DNA from: Defluviitaleaceae bacterium | Lineage (GTDB): Bacteria > Bacillota > Clostridia > Lachnospirales > WQUN01 | Assembly (NCBI GenBank): GCA_009780585.1 | Contig: WQZS01000005.1 | Coordinates: 82,285 to 146,284 of the forward strand | Direction of reading: 5' to 3' | DNA: 64,000 nucleotides | Program-made: the position numbers and the translations under genes | Notes under the pieces: generated by a model | What the model was told of the DNA's origin: nothing | What the model saw: the letters and a program-made list of their open reading frames with translations, nothing else | The model's database searches: none | In this document: positions 1 through 9,302 of the stretch, piece after piece | How the letters are laid out: every line of letters begins with the position of its first letter | How positions within the stretch are numbered: the stretch's first letter is position 1

Positions 1-108
1 GCCCACATGCCCGAGGATAATATCGTAACCGAATACGAGGAAAAGTTTTCCGTTTTTGGCCCCATCTATCGGCTGGAAGCATCCCCGCCCTCCATGCATA
101 CAATATAA
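1..108 (+). CDS. 3' end of an unidentified coding sequence (partial)
   Basis: Frame 1 is open from the first base and closes at TAA 106-108, giving the last 35 residues of a protein that begins outside the window. The tail is acidic then neutral and ends in SPPSMHTI. No family is recognisable from so short a stretch. It lies 47 nt upstream of a small ORF with a good ribosome binding site, so the two may be co-transcribed. That it is coding is an inference from the open frame and its position. Confidence 0.4.
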   Translation, partial: AHMPEDNIVTEYEEKFSVFGPIYRLEASPPSMHTI

Positions 109-155
109 CGATAAATCCTTTACCCCATATCCCGAACAAAAAAAGGGAGGTTTCC

Positions 156-323
156 ATGCTCCGTTACAAAATACGCATCCGTAACCGGTTGCTTCAATTC
201 CTATACAAGCCCGTAAAAAGCAAACCGCGCTTTATCAGCGCGGAATGTTTGTCGTTCCTGGACGATTTGGATAAACGTGTGGAAGAAAAGGTTACGCCCC
301 TGTTGGAGAGCCTATTCGGTTGA
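156..323 (+). CDS. Small basic hypothetical protein, 55 aa
   Basis: The ATG at 156 is preceded by GGGAGG (145-150) at about 5 nt, a textbook Shine-Dalgarno for this genome. The 55-residue product starts MLRYKIRIRNRLLQF, has a strongly basic first half and an acidic amphipathic second half (LDDLDKRVEEKV), and ends at TGA 321-323. Its last 12 nt overlap the convergent gene at 312-788. It is not a family I recognise. A basic/amphipathic small protein of this kind could bind membrane or nucleic acid, but nothing in the sequence decides it. Confidence 0.5.
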   Translation: MLRYKIRIRNRLLQFLYKPVKSKPRFISAECLSFLDDLDKRVEEKVTPLLESLFG

Positions 324-788
324 TTCGCAGCAGCCGTCGCAAGCGTACGCCATTTGGAGCGCGGCGATGACCGCTTGCTGCAGGATGCCCGTGGTTACGG
401 GGTAATCGGTCTGCGGTTCAATATAAGCGGATTGGTAGCGCAGGATTTCCTCGGCCAAGTCGCGCATACGCGGCTCGAACAACGGGTAGAAAACCTGTGA
501 TATTTCCGCCAAGTCGGTCATGTAAATCGATAGTATGTCATTTTCCGAAACGGTTACGCGTACCTGTACGGGTTCGTCGTTAAGGATAATCGTGGCCGCG
601 TATACGCCGGGTATGTACCGTGATTGGGTGGTGGGTCTGTGGGGTTCCTCATGCACATCGCTTGTGCCGCGCCCGCGGGGGATCAAAAAAACCAACAGCA
701 GCACCAACAACACGATGCCCAACAATGCGAATATCCCCACCCGTATGATATCTTTTAGCTGTAGTACGAAAATTTTCGCGCCGCCCAT
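312..788 (-). CDS. Membrane-anchored FMN_bind-like domain protein
   Basis: The product has 158 aa. A short cytoplasmic N-terminus is followed by one transmembrane helix (about residues 16-36, IFALLGIVLLVLLLVF). The outer domain opens YIPGVYAATI and carries a V-x-V-x-V strand and a late Q...D...A..A segment, the layout of FMN_bind/RnfG-type extracytoplasmic domains. In those families FMN is attached covalently to Thr or Ser of an S-G-A-T-[ST] motif before the last helix. Here the equivalent segment reads DYPVTTGILQQAV, so the canonical site is altered and cofactor attachment is uncertain. The start ATG has AGGAGG upstream on the minus strand (near 796-801). It is divergent from the cotH-like gene 87 bp away. 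The family call is by pattern only. Confidence 0.55.
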   Translation of the reverse strand: MGGAKIFVLQLKDIIRVGIFALLGIVLLVLLLVFLIPRGRGTSDVHEEPHRPTTQSRYIPGVYAATIILNDEPVQVRVTVSENDILSIYMTDLAEISQVFYPLFEPRMRDLAEEILRYQSAYIEPQTDYPVTTGILQQAVIAALQMAYACDGCCESTE

Positions 789-875
789 AAAATTTCCTCC
801 TAATTATCATTGCGGAATCCTTATCAAATGATATGACGGCGGCAACCGATTTATGCTTGCAAAGTAGGTGTACCG

Positions 876-2591
876 ATGAAAAAGGTGATGATTTGCGCTT
901 GTGTGTCCGTTATCGTTGTTATATTGGCGATTGCAATCTTTTTGTTTGTGCGCGAAGCACGTTATTCCCCCTCCGGTACAACCGAGCCCGACACCCCCGA
1001 TACCGGGTTCCAAGCTCCGAGCTTTGATCCCCCGGTTTTTAATTCCGGATTCCAAATTCCGAACGCCGAATTCATCCCCCTTCCCGTCGATCCGCGCCAC
1101 TTTCGGTCCCTGCATTTAACAACGTACCAATGTCCCTTTGATATCGAGCGTACCCTGTGGCACGACGCGTACCTTACGTTGGAAGGCGCGTTCGAAGAGG
1201 AGGGCGTACGACTGCGCGGGCGCGGCAATACTACATGGTGGCTCGGTGAGGATAAACGGCCCTTGCGTTTGCGTTTTAATGAACCCGTATTTTTATTGGG
1301 TTCGGACTACGCGGCGCGGGATTGGATATTGCTGTCCAATCATTTCGACTATTCGCTGCTGCGTAACTACGGCGCGCTTACCTTGTCCCGATTGTTGGGA
1401 CTTGACGGGCGTATGGATTATTAGCCTACGGCGCGGCATGTGCACCTTTACGTAAACGGCGGATACATGGGCGTTTATTTATTGACCGATGAACGTGACG
1501 CGCATCCCTCCCGCGTGGATGTGACCCGCCATGCCGACCCCGCGAAAAGCGAATATTATTTGGAGCTGAACGGACGCGCGCCGTATGACGGGGTGTACGG
1601 CGACACGTATTTTACGGTATATAACAGGCACTACGATATCCGTTTCCCCGGGGGTAATCGGCGTACGGCGGCGCATACGGCCTACGCGCGGGATTATATC
1701 GGGCGCGTGAGCGAAGCCATCCGCTCAAGAAATTGGGAAGACGCGGTAAAATTGATCGACGTCGATTCGTTCGTCGATTTCTACATCGTGCAGGAATTGT
1801 TTAAGAATCCCGACGCGCACGCGTACAGCGTTTTTATGACCATACGGGGCGAAGGGGATACCCGAAGGCTGTATATGGGGCCAACCTGGGACTTCGATTT
1901 GGCGGCGGGCAACCGCGCCAGCCAACTTTCCCCGCACTATCTGTATGTAGGCACCGCTAATTATTGGTACAGGAATTTGATGGAAACGCCGGAATTCTTC
2001 GATGCCGCCGCGCTTAGGTGGAACGAAATTAAATCGGTCGAAATAGCCCAAATGGTCACGCTTTTACACGATACGGCCATGTATTACCGGTCGGATTTTG
2101 AACGGAATTTTGAACGGCACGATATTTTGGGTGTCCCGTTTTGGGCCACGCCCCCGCAAATGGCCGAAATCACCGATTTTATGGGGCAAGCGGAATATTT
2201 GATCGATTGGCTTAACACGCGGGTTGTGTGGTTGGATGATTTCTTTAACAAACGGACAGACCACGTCCCCTTGCAACGCTTAATGGAACAACGGGCAATC
2301 GAAAACGACGGGAATCTATTAATGTTCCCGCTGCATGGCGTAATGATGGTTGAAACGGAAGGCATTGCGGCGGCATTCGGTTTATCTATCGAATACGACC
2401 CGCAAACGCAAATGATCGTAATTTCGCGGGGGGAGCTTACCGTGACGCATCGGTTGTTCAGCGCGGAATACGCGGTGCAAGATGAAAACGGCCTCCGCGA
2501 AGGCCGCTTGGATGCGTCGTCGTTTACGGTCAATGAATATATCTTTATACCCATCGAACCGATTTTGGCGATATTCGATATCAATTTTTAG
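876..2591 (+). pseudogene. cotH: CotH-family spore coat kinase, interrupted by an in-frame TAG
   Basis: Two open segments, 876-1421 and 1425-2591, lie in the same frame and are separated by one TAG codon at 1422-1424. Joined, they give a typical CotH protein: an N-terminal membrane anchor (MKKVMICACVSVIVVILAIAIFLFV), a linker, the signature RGRGNTTWW, the segment HVHLYVNGGYMGVYLLTDE, and the catalytic-region GPTWDFDLA. A C-terminal copper-amine-oxidase-N-like domain (around FPLHGVMMVETEGIAAAFGL) follows. CotH proteins are atypical kinases that phosphorylate spore coat proteins. The stop falls between MDY and PTARHVHLY, where homologues have a Ser/Thr-type residue, so one base change explains it. 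TAG ends several intact genes here (for example 26530, 28143, 37754), so general TAG recoding is unlikely. It could be a sequencing error or a recent nonsense mutation. Confidence 0.85.
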
Positions 2592-4212
2592 GCGGCAGTA
2601 AATCCCATGCGGGCTTGGGTTTTTCCTTACGGCCGAGGGGGGACTTTAACGGGGTGATTTGAATACCCGAGATAAAGTCGATGGTCCTTTCGCAATCGTC
2701 TTGCGCGTTTTCGATTTGCTCTGTAAATTCCCTTATTTCCTTTAACACGCCGCGCAAGACGGGGATGCCTTCTTCCCGTTGCAAATCGTATCGGCGTTCG
2801 ACCGTAAGCAGGCGTTTCGTGAGGTTCTTTTTCCCCGCGAAAACGTTCGCCAACGCCGCGCCGCATACGATCAACGCAAACAATCCGATAAACCCGTTGC
2901 CCACGATCAAAAGAATTAAACCAACCAAACCGAAAAAACCGCCGATATACAAGCCGTACCGTTCGAAAACGGTGGGTTCGACTTGCCGCAGGGCGGCTTT
3001 TTTATCGTTTTCCATGGCGCGGTAATAATGGTCCAGCAGGGGGAATTCGTTTGTCCCGTCCGTTTCACAGGTAAACGCGCCGATATCGACCGCGATTTTG
3101 TCGGGTATCAAGGTGCCTTGCACAATGTCGCGGTATTCGTCAGCCAAAGCCGTACGGCCAAGGGCAACCGAAAGCGCGGATTCGCCTTGCAGGAACCGCG
3201 CGAGGGGAATATGGTTTTTTGCCCGCGTTATCGAATTCCGCGTGCGTTGCTCATCCCCCCCGTATTCGATGACGCGCTGTTCAAAAAGCAGTTGTTCGTA
3301 CAGGGTGCGTTCCGCGTCGTCGTACGCGTTGATTAAATGTGCCAAAACCGTTTCAAGTCCGTTTGATTCGTCGTTTTGGTCGAAAATTTGGTTAAGGTAA
3401 TCGAAAAACGTACGGTGGAGCATAGCCGTTTCCATCACGTTTTTTAATCGGAGCCAATGGGGGCTGTGTTTTTGCAAGAGAGGGTACGCGTCCGCGGGCA
3501 GGGACGGGCGCAACAGGATAAGCCGATCATGCCATCGGGGCGGGACGATTTTTATCCATCCGTCCAACCGCTCCGTTATCGCGCCTTCCGTATCCTCGCC
3601 GAGCTTGTCCGTTCGGTACGCGTCCAATAAAGTGAATACATCGTTACCCAAGCGGTCTATATCTTGGTGTGCCAGGTATCGGTCAAGCCATTGCGTTGCC
3701 GCGGTTTTGCGGTTGACCACTTGGCAAGCCAGGGCAAGGAACATCGACGTCTTATCGTTGTCCAAATGCAGGGCTGTTTCAAGCGAAGCGTAAGCCGCGT
3801 CGCGCCGGTCTTCGAGCCATGCGCCGAGCGCACAAAGTGAATGTGTCAGCCAATAGGCGGATGCGGTGCCCTTAACGGAGGAAATAATCGCGTTCGCGCC
3901 GTCGGCATTGCCGTCGGCAAGGAGCCGCAACGCTTCGGCGGCTGATTTACGCACCATGCCGTACGCGCCGTATGCCGCGGCCAATTCTTTTTTTATTTCT
4001 TCCAGCCGGGCGGACGCCGTTTCCCGTCGGGTACCCAACGCGTAGCTTTCCGCGAATAAATTGAAGGCTTCCGTCAGGTTATCGATCCCGTCCAACAGCG
4101 CCTGCACGTTTTGGTCGGTATTGTAAACGGCGTCGCGTACGGAATCGATGTTATGGTTGGCTTGCTTGATGGCCCGTATGATTGGGCCGATGTCCGCCGC
4201 GGTTTTTGCCAT
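2581..4212 (-). CDS. Hypothetical protein with helical repeats and a C-terminal transmembrane hairpin, 543 aa
   Basis: I do not recognise the family. The N-terminal ~60 residues look coiled-coil (IRAIKQANHNIDSVRDAVYNTDQNVQALLDGIDNL). Residues ~75-250 show alternating helices of TPR-like character (AEALRLLADGNADGANAI; SLETALHLDNDKTSMFLALACQ). A hydrophobic hairpin near residues 430-465 (YIGGFFGLVGLILLIVGNGFIGLFALIVCGAAL) indicates a tail-side membrane insertion, followed by a basic coiled segment. The first ATG in frame is used; the region before it holds the terminator of the upstream gene. Its 3' end overlaps the convergent cotH stop by 11 bp. A scaffold or stress-associated membrane protein is possible, but no function can be assigned. 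Confidence 0.7.
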   Translation of the reverse strand: MAKTAADIGPIIRAIKQANHNIDSVRDAVYNTDQNVQALLDGIDNLTEAFNLFAESYALGTRRETASARLEEIKKELAAAYGAYGMVRKSAAEALRLLADGNADGANAIISSVKGTASAYWLTHSLCALGAWLEDRRDAAYASLETALHLDNDKTSMFLALACQVVNRKTAATQWLDRYLAHQDIDRLGNDVFTLLDAYRTDKLGEDTEGAITERLDGWIKIVPPRWHDRLILLRPSLPADAYPLLQKHSPHWLRLKNVMETAMLHRTFFDYLNQIFDQNDESNGLETVLAHLINAYDDAERTLYEQLLFEQRVIEYGGDEQRTRNSITRAKNHIPLARFLQGESALSVALGRTALADEYRDIVQGTLIPDKIAVDIGAFTCETDGTNEFPLLDHYYRAMENDKKAALRQVEPTVFERYGLYIGGFFGLVGLILLIVGNGFIGLFALIVCGAALANVFAGKKNLTKRLLTVERRYDLQREEGIPVLRGVLKEIREFTEQIENAQDDCERTIDFISGIQITPLKSPLGRKEKPKPAWDLLPPKN

Positions 4213-4228
4213 GGGTGCCTCGCTTATA

Positions 4229-4256
4229 AAAAACCCGCGCTTCCGCGCGGGTTTTT
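4229..4256 (-). terminator. Intrinsic terminator after the ABC ATPase gene
   Basis: CCCGCGC (4234-4240) pairs with GCGCGGG (4245-4251) around a TTCC loop. The stem is flanked by A/T runs on both sides, so on the minus strand it is followed by a T tract. It lies just beyond the ABC ATPase stop codon and before the next minus-strand gene. Confidence 0.8.
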
Positions 4257-4272
4257 AGTTTTATGGTATCGT

Positions 4273-5385
4273 TTAATTGGTGATGACTTGCTCCGTTTCC
4301 TTGTCGAATACGTGGATGCGGTTGGCGTCGAGGGCCATTTTGATGGTGTCGTTGGTTTTTGCGGTGGAGCGGGGATTTACGCGGGCGGTTAATTGCTGGC
4401 CGGCGCACAGGAGATACAGGTAAACTTCCGCGCCCAACAGCTCCGTTACTTCCACTTCGCAGGAGATAACGGTATCGGGGGATTGGCTGATGAACATTTC
4501 CTCGTCCTTCAAGTCTTCGGGGCGGATGCCCATGATGACTTGCTTGCCGTCGTAGCCGCCTTCGAGTACGGCTTTGGCCTTCGCTTCGGGCAGCTTTACG
4601 GCGAATTCGCCGAACAGCATGTAACAATCCGAGCCGCGTTTTTCCACCACACATTCGATCATGTTCATTTGCGGGGAGCCGATGAAGGTCGCGACGAAAA
4701 TGGAGTTGGGCTTGTTGTACAAATTAACGGGGCTGTCCACTTGCTGGGCCACGCCGTTGTTCATAACTACGATGCGGGTACCCAGCGTCATGGCTTCGGT
4801 TTGGTCATGGGTTACGTAGATGAAGGTGGTTTGCAATTTTTGGTGGAGCTTCGTGATTTCGGTACGCATCTGCACGCGCAGCTTGGCGTCGAGGTTGGAG
4901 AGGGGTTCGTCCATGAGGAAGACCTTGGGTTCGCGTACGATAGCGCGGCCCATGGCCACGCGCTGACGCTGACCGCCGGAGAGTGCTTTGGGCTTACGGT
5001 CCAGTAGATGCTCGATATCCAGGATGCGGGCGGCTTCGTTAACGCGCTTTTCGATTTCGGCTTTGGGGGTTTTGCGGAGTTTGAGGCCGAACGCCATGTT
5101 GTCGTACACGCTCATGTGCGGGTACAACGCGTAGTTTTGGAACACCATGGCTATGTCGCGGTCCTTGGGAGCGACGTCGTTCATCATTTTGTCGCCGATG
5201 TAGAGTTCGCCCTCGGTGATTTCCTCCAGCCCCGCGATCATACGGAGGGTGGTGGTCTTGCCGCAGCCGGAGGGGCCTACGAAGATAATGAATTCCTTGT
5301 CCGCTATTTTCATGCTGAAATCGTTTACTGCCACAACGCCGTTCGGGTACTTCTTAACCAGATTCTTAAGCTCTAAGCCTGCCAT
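4273..5385 (-). CDS. msmX: MsmX/UgpC-type multiple-sugar ABC transporter ATPase
   Basis: This is the cytoplasmic ATPase that powers carbohydrate-uptake ABC transporters of the CUT1 class. In Firmicutes one such stand-alone ATPase often serves several permeases. In the 370 residues the order is Walker A ([10 protein letters not shown], ~38-47), Q-loop ([13 protein letters not shown]), ABC signature ([16 protein letters not shown]), Walker B ([12 protein letters not shown]), the H-loop ([10 protein letters not shown]) and a C-terminal TOBE/OB regulatory domain ([12 protein letters not shown]). Length matches the family. AAAGGAGG lies 9 nt before the ATG. No permease or binding-protein genes adjoin it, which fits a shared ATPase. 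The symbol is by family resemblance; ugpC would be an equally usual name. Confidence 0.93.
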   Translation of the reverse strand: MAGLELKNLVKKYPNGVVAVNDFSMKIADKEFIIFVGPSGCGKTTTLRMIAGLEEITEGELYIGDKMMNDVAPKDRDIAMVFQNYALYPHMSVYDNMAFGLKLRKTPKAEIEKRVNEAARILDIEHLLDRKPKALSGGQRQRVAMGRAIVREPKVFLMDEPLSNLDAKLRVQMRTEITKLHQKLQTTFIYVTHDQTEAMTLGTRIVVMNNGVAQQVDSPVNLYNKPNSIFVATFIGSPQMNMIECVVEKRGSDCYMLFGEFAVKLPEAKAKAVLEGGYDGKQVIMGIRPEDLKDEEMFISQSPDTVISCEVEVTELLGAEVYLYLLCAGQQLTARVNPRSTAKTNDTIKMALDANRIHVFDKETEQVITN

Positions 5386-5448
5386 GTGCGGCCTCCTTTA
5401 AAATGGGGCGCTGCCCCGCGTACGCTTCGCGCGCACATTATTACATTC

Positions 5449-5477
5449 ATACTACACCCATTTGTGTATGTTGTCAT
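5449..5477 (-). promoter_or_regulatory. Possible sigma-A promoter for the ABC ATPase gene
   Basis: On the minus strand ATGACA (5472-5477) and TAGTAT (5449-5454) are 17 nt apart and lie 64 bp upstream of the ATG. The match is 5/6 and 4/6 to TTGACA and TATAAT. This is a pattern match only. Confidence 0.4.
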
Positions 5478-5577
5478 TAGTCAAGTATCCAAACTTTGTT
5501 GTGTTTTTCTGTGAGATTCTACAATGTGTGTGGTTTGTTATATGTATATATTCATCCATTCTGCGCAAATTAAGGTA

Positions 5578-7080
5578 ATGGAAAACGGAAAAACGACTAC
5601 ACCCATTAACCCCCATATTAAAGAAAATATGCGGTATATCGAATCGCTATTCACCGATTCGCAGGATTTTATCGGAAGGTACTTTCCCGTGGGCGGCAAA
5701 AACGCGCCGTGGATATACATCGCGTACTTCGACGCCATGAACGACCGCGAATTATTTGATTTGTCGGTGGTGCGGCACCTGTTCGAAATGGATTGGGACG
5801 CGCTTTCCAATGAGGAAAAAGGAACGGACTTGTATACCGCGCTCCTGGACAGGGGTATCGCCACCGTGGACTTCAGCGAGGCGGAAAACATGGAGGACGT
5901 GCTGTATTTCATCATGGCGGGGGATACGGCGGTTTTCGTCGATGGGTTTGATAAGGTCATCATCGTCGCCACGCGCGGCTTCCCCAACAGGGGGATCACC
6001 GCCGCCGAAACGGAAATCGTCGTGCAGGGCCCGCGCGAAGCCTTCAGCGAGGTCATGCGCTTCAATACCGCGTTGATCAGGCGCCGTATCCGCGATACGG
6101 GCTTGAAGGTGAAGCAAAGCAAGCTGGGCGTGCGTTCGCAAACCGACATCGCTCTTATGTATATAGAAGGCATCGTGCGCCCCGAAGTCTTAAAGGAAGT
6201 GGAACGGCGGCTGGAAAAAATCAGCATAGACGGTGTCATGGACGCGGGTTGTGTGGAGCAACTCATCGAGGAAAGCTGGCTGTCGCCCTTCCCGCAGGTA
6301 CAGTTGACGGAACGTCCCGACAAAGCGGCGGCGTCGATTTTGGAAGGACGGATCGCGATCATCGTGGATTGTTCGCCGTTTGTATTGCTCGTACCCGTTT
6401 CCTTAAACGCGTTCTTCCAATCGTCGGAAGATTATTACAGCCGTTGGCAGGTGATGAGCCTGACGCGGCTGTTGCGTTTTATCGGCGCGTTGATTGCCGT
6501 GGCGTTGCCGGGGGCGTACATTGCGGTGGCGCTCTATCACCCGTCGATGATCCCGCTTTTGATGGTCGAAAGGTTGGCGGAGGCGAGCCGAGCGGTGCCT
6601 TTCCCCGCCGTGATGGAAATTATCGTATTGGACGCGGCCTTCGAGCTGCTGCGCGAAGCGGGGATACGCTTGCGCAACGCCTCCGGCGGGACGATCGGCA
6701 TCGTGGGCGGCTTGATCATCGGGCAAGCGGCCGTGGAAGCGGGCTTGGTGAGCCCGATTGTGGTGATTATCGTAGCCATGACGGGTATCGCCACGTTTTC
6801 GATACCCAGCGTATCGTTGGTTTACGGCTTCCGATTGGTCAAGTATTTTATCTTGATACTCGCGGCGATGTTGGGGTTCATCGGGTTATGGGCGGGGTTG
6901 TTAATCACGCTGATACACCTCGCGGGGATGCGCAGCTTCGGATTCCCGTATCTGATGCCCTTTGCCGCGGGTGAAATGAATAAGGAAGAAATCAAGGACA
7001 GTATCCTTCGATTGCCCTTATCACGTTTAAAGCGCCGCCCGTTTTACGCGAACCCAAGCCAAGGGAAACGAATGAAATAA
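5578..7080 (+). CDS. gerAA: GerA-type spore germination receptor subunit A
   Basis: This is subunit A of a nutrient germinant receptor in the spore inner membrane, which helps convert germinant binding into ion and dipicolinate release. The 500-aa product has the usual soluble N-terminal half (MRYIESLFTDSQDFIGRYF through the RRRIRDTGLKVKQSKLGVRSQTDIALMYIEGI block). A membrane half follows with several helices and the family signature region around GTIGIVGGLIIGQAAVEAGLVSP. ATG 5578 is chosen over an upstream in-frame start at 5524: AAGG sits just before it, and the extra 18 residues are hydrophobic and unlike the family. It is followed by the gerAB-gerAC fusion after a perfect hairpin, consistent with one forespore-expressed operon. 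Confidence 0.93.
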   Translation: MENGKTTTPINPHIKENMRYIESLFTDSQDFIGRYFPVGGKNAPWIYIAYFDAMNDRELFDLSVVRHLFEMDWDALSNEEKGTDLYTALLDRGIATVDFSEAENMEDVLYFIMAGDTAVFVDGFDKVIIVATRGFPNRGITAAETEIVVQGPREAFSEVMRFNTALIRRRIRDTGLKVKQSKLGVRSQTDIALMYIEGIVRPEVLKEVERRLEKISIDGVMDAGCVEQLIEESWLSPFPQVQLTERPDKAAASILEGRIAIIVDCSPFVLLVPVSLNAFFQSSEDYYSRWQVMSLTRLLRFIGALIAVALPGAYIAVALYHPSMIPLLMVERLAEASRAVPFPAVMEIIVLDAAFELLREAGIRLRNASGGTIGIVGGLIIGQAAVEAGLVSPIVVIIVAMTGIATFSIPSVSLVYGFRLVKYFILILAAMLGFIGLWAGLLITLIHLAGMRSFGFPYLMPFAAGEMNKEEIKDSILRLPLSRLKRRPFYANPSQGKRMK

Positions 7081-7104
7081 CTTGTACCGGATTCCGGTAC
7101 AAGT
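7080..7104 (+). repeat. Perfect 11-bp inverted repeat between gerAA and gerAB
   Basis: ACTTGTACCGG (7080-7090), loop ATT, CCGGTACAAGT (7094-7104). The left arm starts on the last base of the gerAA stop codon. No T tract follows, so it is more likely an mRNA-processing or stability hairpin than a terminator. Confidence 0.75.
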
Positions 7105-7118
7105 TGGAATGGGGTTTT

Positions 7119-9296
7119 ATGCTTTCCTGTAACGAACGGATTACCCTGCGGCAAATGCAGCTATTAATCATCCTGAGCGCGATGGGCACGGGGATGATCG
7201 TTTTGCCGCGCCGCGCCGCCGAATACGCCGCACAGGACGGCTGGCTCATTGTATTGGGATTGACCGCAATCGCGATGCTTGCGAGTGCGTTGATCATAAA
7301 AGCGGCACGGATAAAACCGAACGCGCCGTTTATCGCAAACGCGGGTTATGCGTTGTCACGGCCGGTCGCCAAAGTATTAGCGGTGTTTTTATGGATAAAG
7401 CTGGTATTGGCCGCGGGGTTGGAGATGCGGTCGTTTTTGGTGATTACGCGGCAGGTATTGCTTAGGGATACGCCGATTTTCATCGTCAGCGCGGTAATGC
7501 TTTGTGTGTGTGCTTACGCCGCAATAAAAGGCATCGAAACGCGGGCGCGTGTGGCGGAGGTTTTGGTCCTTTTGCTTGCGGTCCCGTTTATTTTTTTATT
7601 CGTTATCGCGTTGATAGATATTGATTTAAGCAATTTGCAACCCCTGTTTACCGCGCCGCCGAAGCGGTTATTGGAAGGTACGCTGCGGTTGGGGTTCGTC
7701 TTTACGGGACTGGAGTGCTTGCTGTTGGTTTCACCGTACATCGCGCCGGACAAAAAAGCGGGGCGCGCCGCGGTGACGGCGGTCGGCTTGGCGGGGATCA
7801 TCATCACCGCTTTAACCGTCATCACGCTTGCCAAGTTCGGCGCGGGCGTAACGGACGAACCCTGGCCCGTGTTGCGCATGATGGATATGCTCAGTCTGCC
7901 GGGGTCGTTCATCGAACGGCAGGAGGCCCTGATGTTCGGTTTTTGGATCGTGACGGTGTTCGCGTTGGTTAACGCGCTGTTGTTTTTCGGGGGAAGGTTG
8001 TTGGGGGAATTCGGAACAAAAAAGAAAGGAATTTTTTCCCGTCGGGTTTGTACGGTTGTTACCGTGTTGGCTGTGTTTGCCGTCACTTGTATGCCTTGGG
8101 AGGGGGAGGGGATATACAAGCGTTTGGATTGGCTGTACTACACGAGCGGGGTCTTCTTTTTGCTGGTACTGCCCGTGTTGATGATCATCGGGGCGAAGTT
8201 GCGCGATTGGTTAAACCGCCGGGGCAAACATATGGCGGACGGGACAAAATCTTTCCTTTTGTTTGCGGTGCTGTTTACGCCCTTATTGGGGTTGGCGGGT
8301 TGTTATGACCGCGTGGAAATTGAAGACCGTAAGTTCGTCGTGGCGTTCGGGATCGACAAAAAGGAAAGCGAAGGAGACGAAAATACATCGGAAGAAAGGT
8401 ATAAGTTAAGTGTTTACACCAATTTGTCACAAAACAAAGATGAAGGCGAAGCCGACGAGCATGAAGAACATATAAAAACGGCTTCCGGCCGAACGTTAAC
8501 GGAAGCCATGAGTAAGCTGGACACGCAAGCCAATACGCGTCTCTACTACGGCCAGGCGAAGATCATCTTATTGGGGGAGGAGCTGACGGAAGACGCCGCG
8601 CTGGTGACGGACGCGTTCGCCGCGTTGGTGCAAAATATGGAGATCGAACGCCAAATCAAAGTCATCGTAATCGACGGGATGGCGTCGGAAGCGTTGGGTA
8701 AGGACCTGCACAAAAAGATCGCGCGGGCAAACACGGTCAACTTTTCGCCGGATTTCGAGGAGTTGCATACGCGTTTGAAGCAAAGCGGCTGCGCGCTCAT
8801 CCCCAAGCACCCCGACGGCGCGATAGCCCTAAAGGCTTGCGGGAAAACGGAAACGCTGGACGCGGCCGGGCTGCGGGGTTTCCTTTGGTGCTTGGACGGT
8901 AAAAACAAGGGCGAGGTCGTAACGGTAAGCGCGGAAAATACCGCGCCGAACGACGGGGCGTTTATATCCTTCGCTATAAACAAGCATACGGCCGAAATTA
9001 CCATTGAACCGCGCTACCCCGCTCCGCGTGTGATTGTCGAGGTTAAGGCCGAAGGCCATATCGTTAAATCGGGTGAGGTTTCCCCGGGGTTTGCCGCTAT
9101 TCTCATTGAAAGGGAAATCGCAAACGAAATCCGCGCAACCGCCGAAAAGTTAAAGGACGCCAACCTTGATGCCTACCAATGGTTGGAATATTTACGCAAA
9201 AAACGATACGGCTTGTACCAACGGTACGGCTACCGTTGGGCGGAGATTTTCCCCCAATTGGAAATCGTACCACGGGTAAGCGTCACGGTACGGTGA
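7119..9296 (+). CDS. Fused GerAB-GerAC germinant receptor subunits B and C in one ORF
   Basis: Residues 1 to ~370 are a GerAB-type APC-superfamily permease: RITLRQMQLLIILSAMGTGMIVLPR, about ten hydrophobic helices, and the typical NALLFFGGRL-type end. Residues ~372-725 are a complete GerAC: a start-like MADGTKS, a hydrophobic stretch, lipobox LAGC with Cys 395, then YDRVEIEDRKFVVAFGIDK, ending WAEIFPQLEIVPRVSVTVR as in GerAC proteins. GerAB and GerAC are normally separate genes; here there is no stop or frameshift between them. An internal ATG (8232) could also start a separate GerAC, but no convincing ribosome binding site precedes it. Start ATG 7119 is preferred over TTG 7104 because GGAATGGGG lies 4-5 nt upstream. 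Whether the internal lipobox is processed is unknown. Confidence 0.9.
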   Translation: MLSCNERITLRQMQLLIILSAMGTGMIVLPRRAAEYAAQDGWLIVLGLTAIAMLASALIIKAARIKPNAPFIANAGYALSRPVAKVLAVFLWIKLVLAAGLEMRSFLVITRQVLLRDTPIFIVSAVMLCVCAYAAIKGIETRARVAEVLVLLLAVPFIFLFVIALIDIDLSNLQPLFTAPPKRLLEGTLRLGFVFTGLECLLLVSPYIAPDKKAGRAAVTAVGLAGIIITALTVITLAKFGAGVTDEPWPVLRMMDMLSLPGSFIERQEALMFGFWIVTVFALVNALLFFGGRLLGEFGTKKKGIFSRRVCTVVTVLAVFAVTCMPWEGEGIYKRLDWLYYTSGVFFLLVLPVLMIIGAKLRDWLNRRGKHMADGTKSFLLFAVLFTPLLGLAGCYDRVEIEDRKFVVAFGIDKKESEGDENTSEERYKLSVYTNLSQNKDEGEADEHEEHIKTASGRTLTEAMSKLDTQANTRLYYGQAKIILLGEELTEDAALVTDAFAALVQNMEIERQIKVIVIDGMASEALGKDLHKKIARANTVNFSPDFEELHTRLKQSGCALIPKHPDGAIALKACGKTETLDAAGLRGFLWCLDGKNKGEVVTVSAENTAPNDGAFISFAINKHTAEITIEPRYPAPRVIVEVKAEGHIVKSGEVSPGFAAILIEREIANEIRATAEKLKDANLDAYQWLEYLRKKRYGLYQRYGYRWAEIFPQLEIVPRVSVTVR

Positions 9297-9302
9297 CACC
9301 GG

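Noticed and set aside
1422..1424. TAG read as a sense codon (recoding, pyrrolysine)
   Set aside because: TAG ends several intact genes in the window (26530, 28143, 37754) and no pyl genes are seen.
4393..5007. 204-codon plus-strand frame
   Set aside because: It is antisense to the ABC ATPase gene and has a typical shadow composition.
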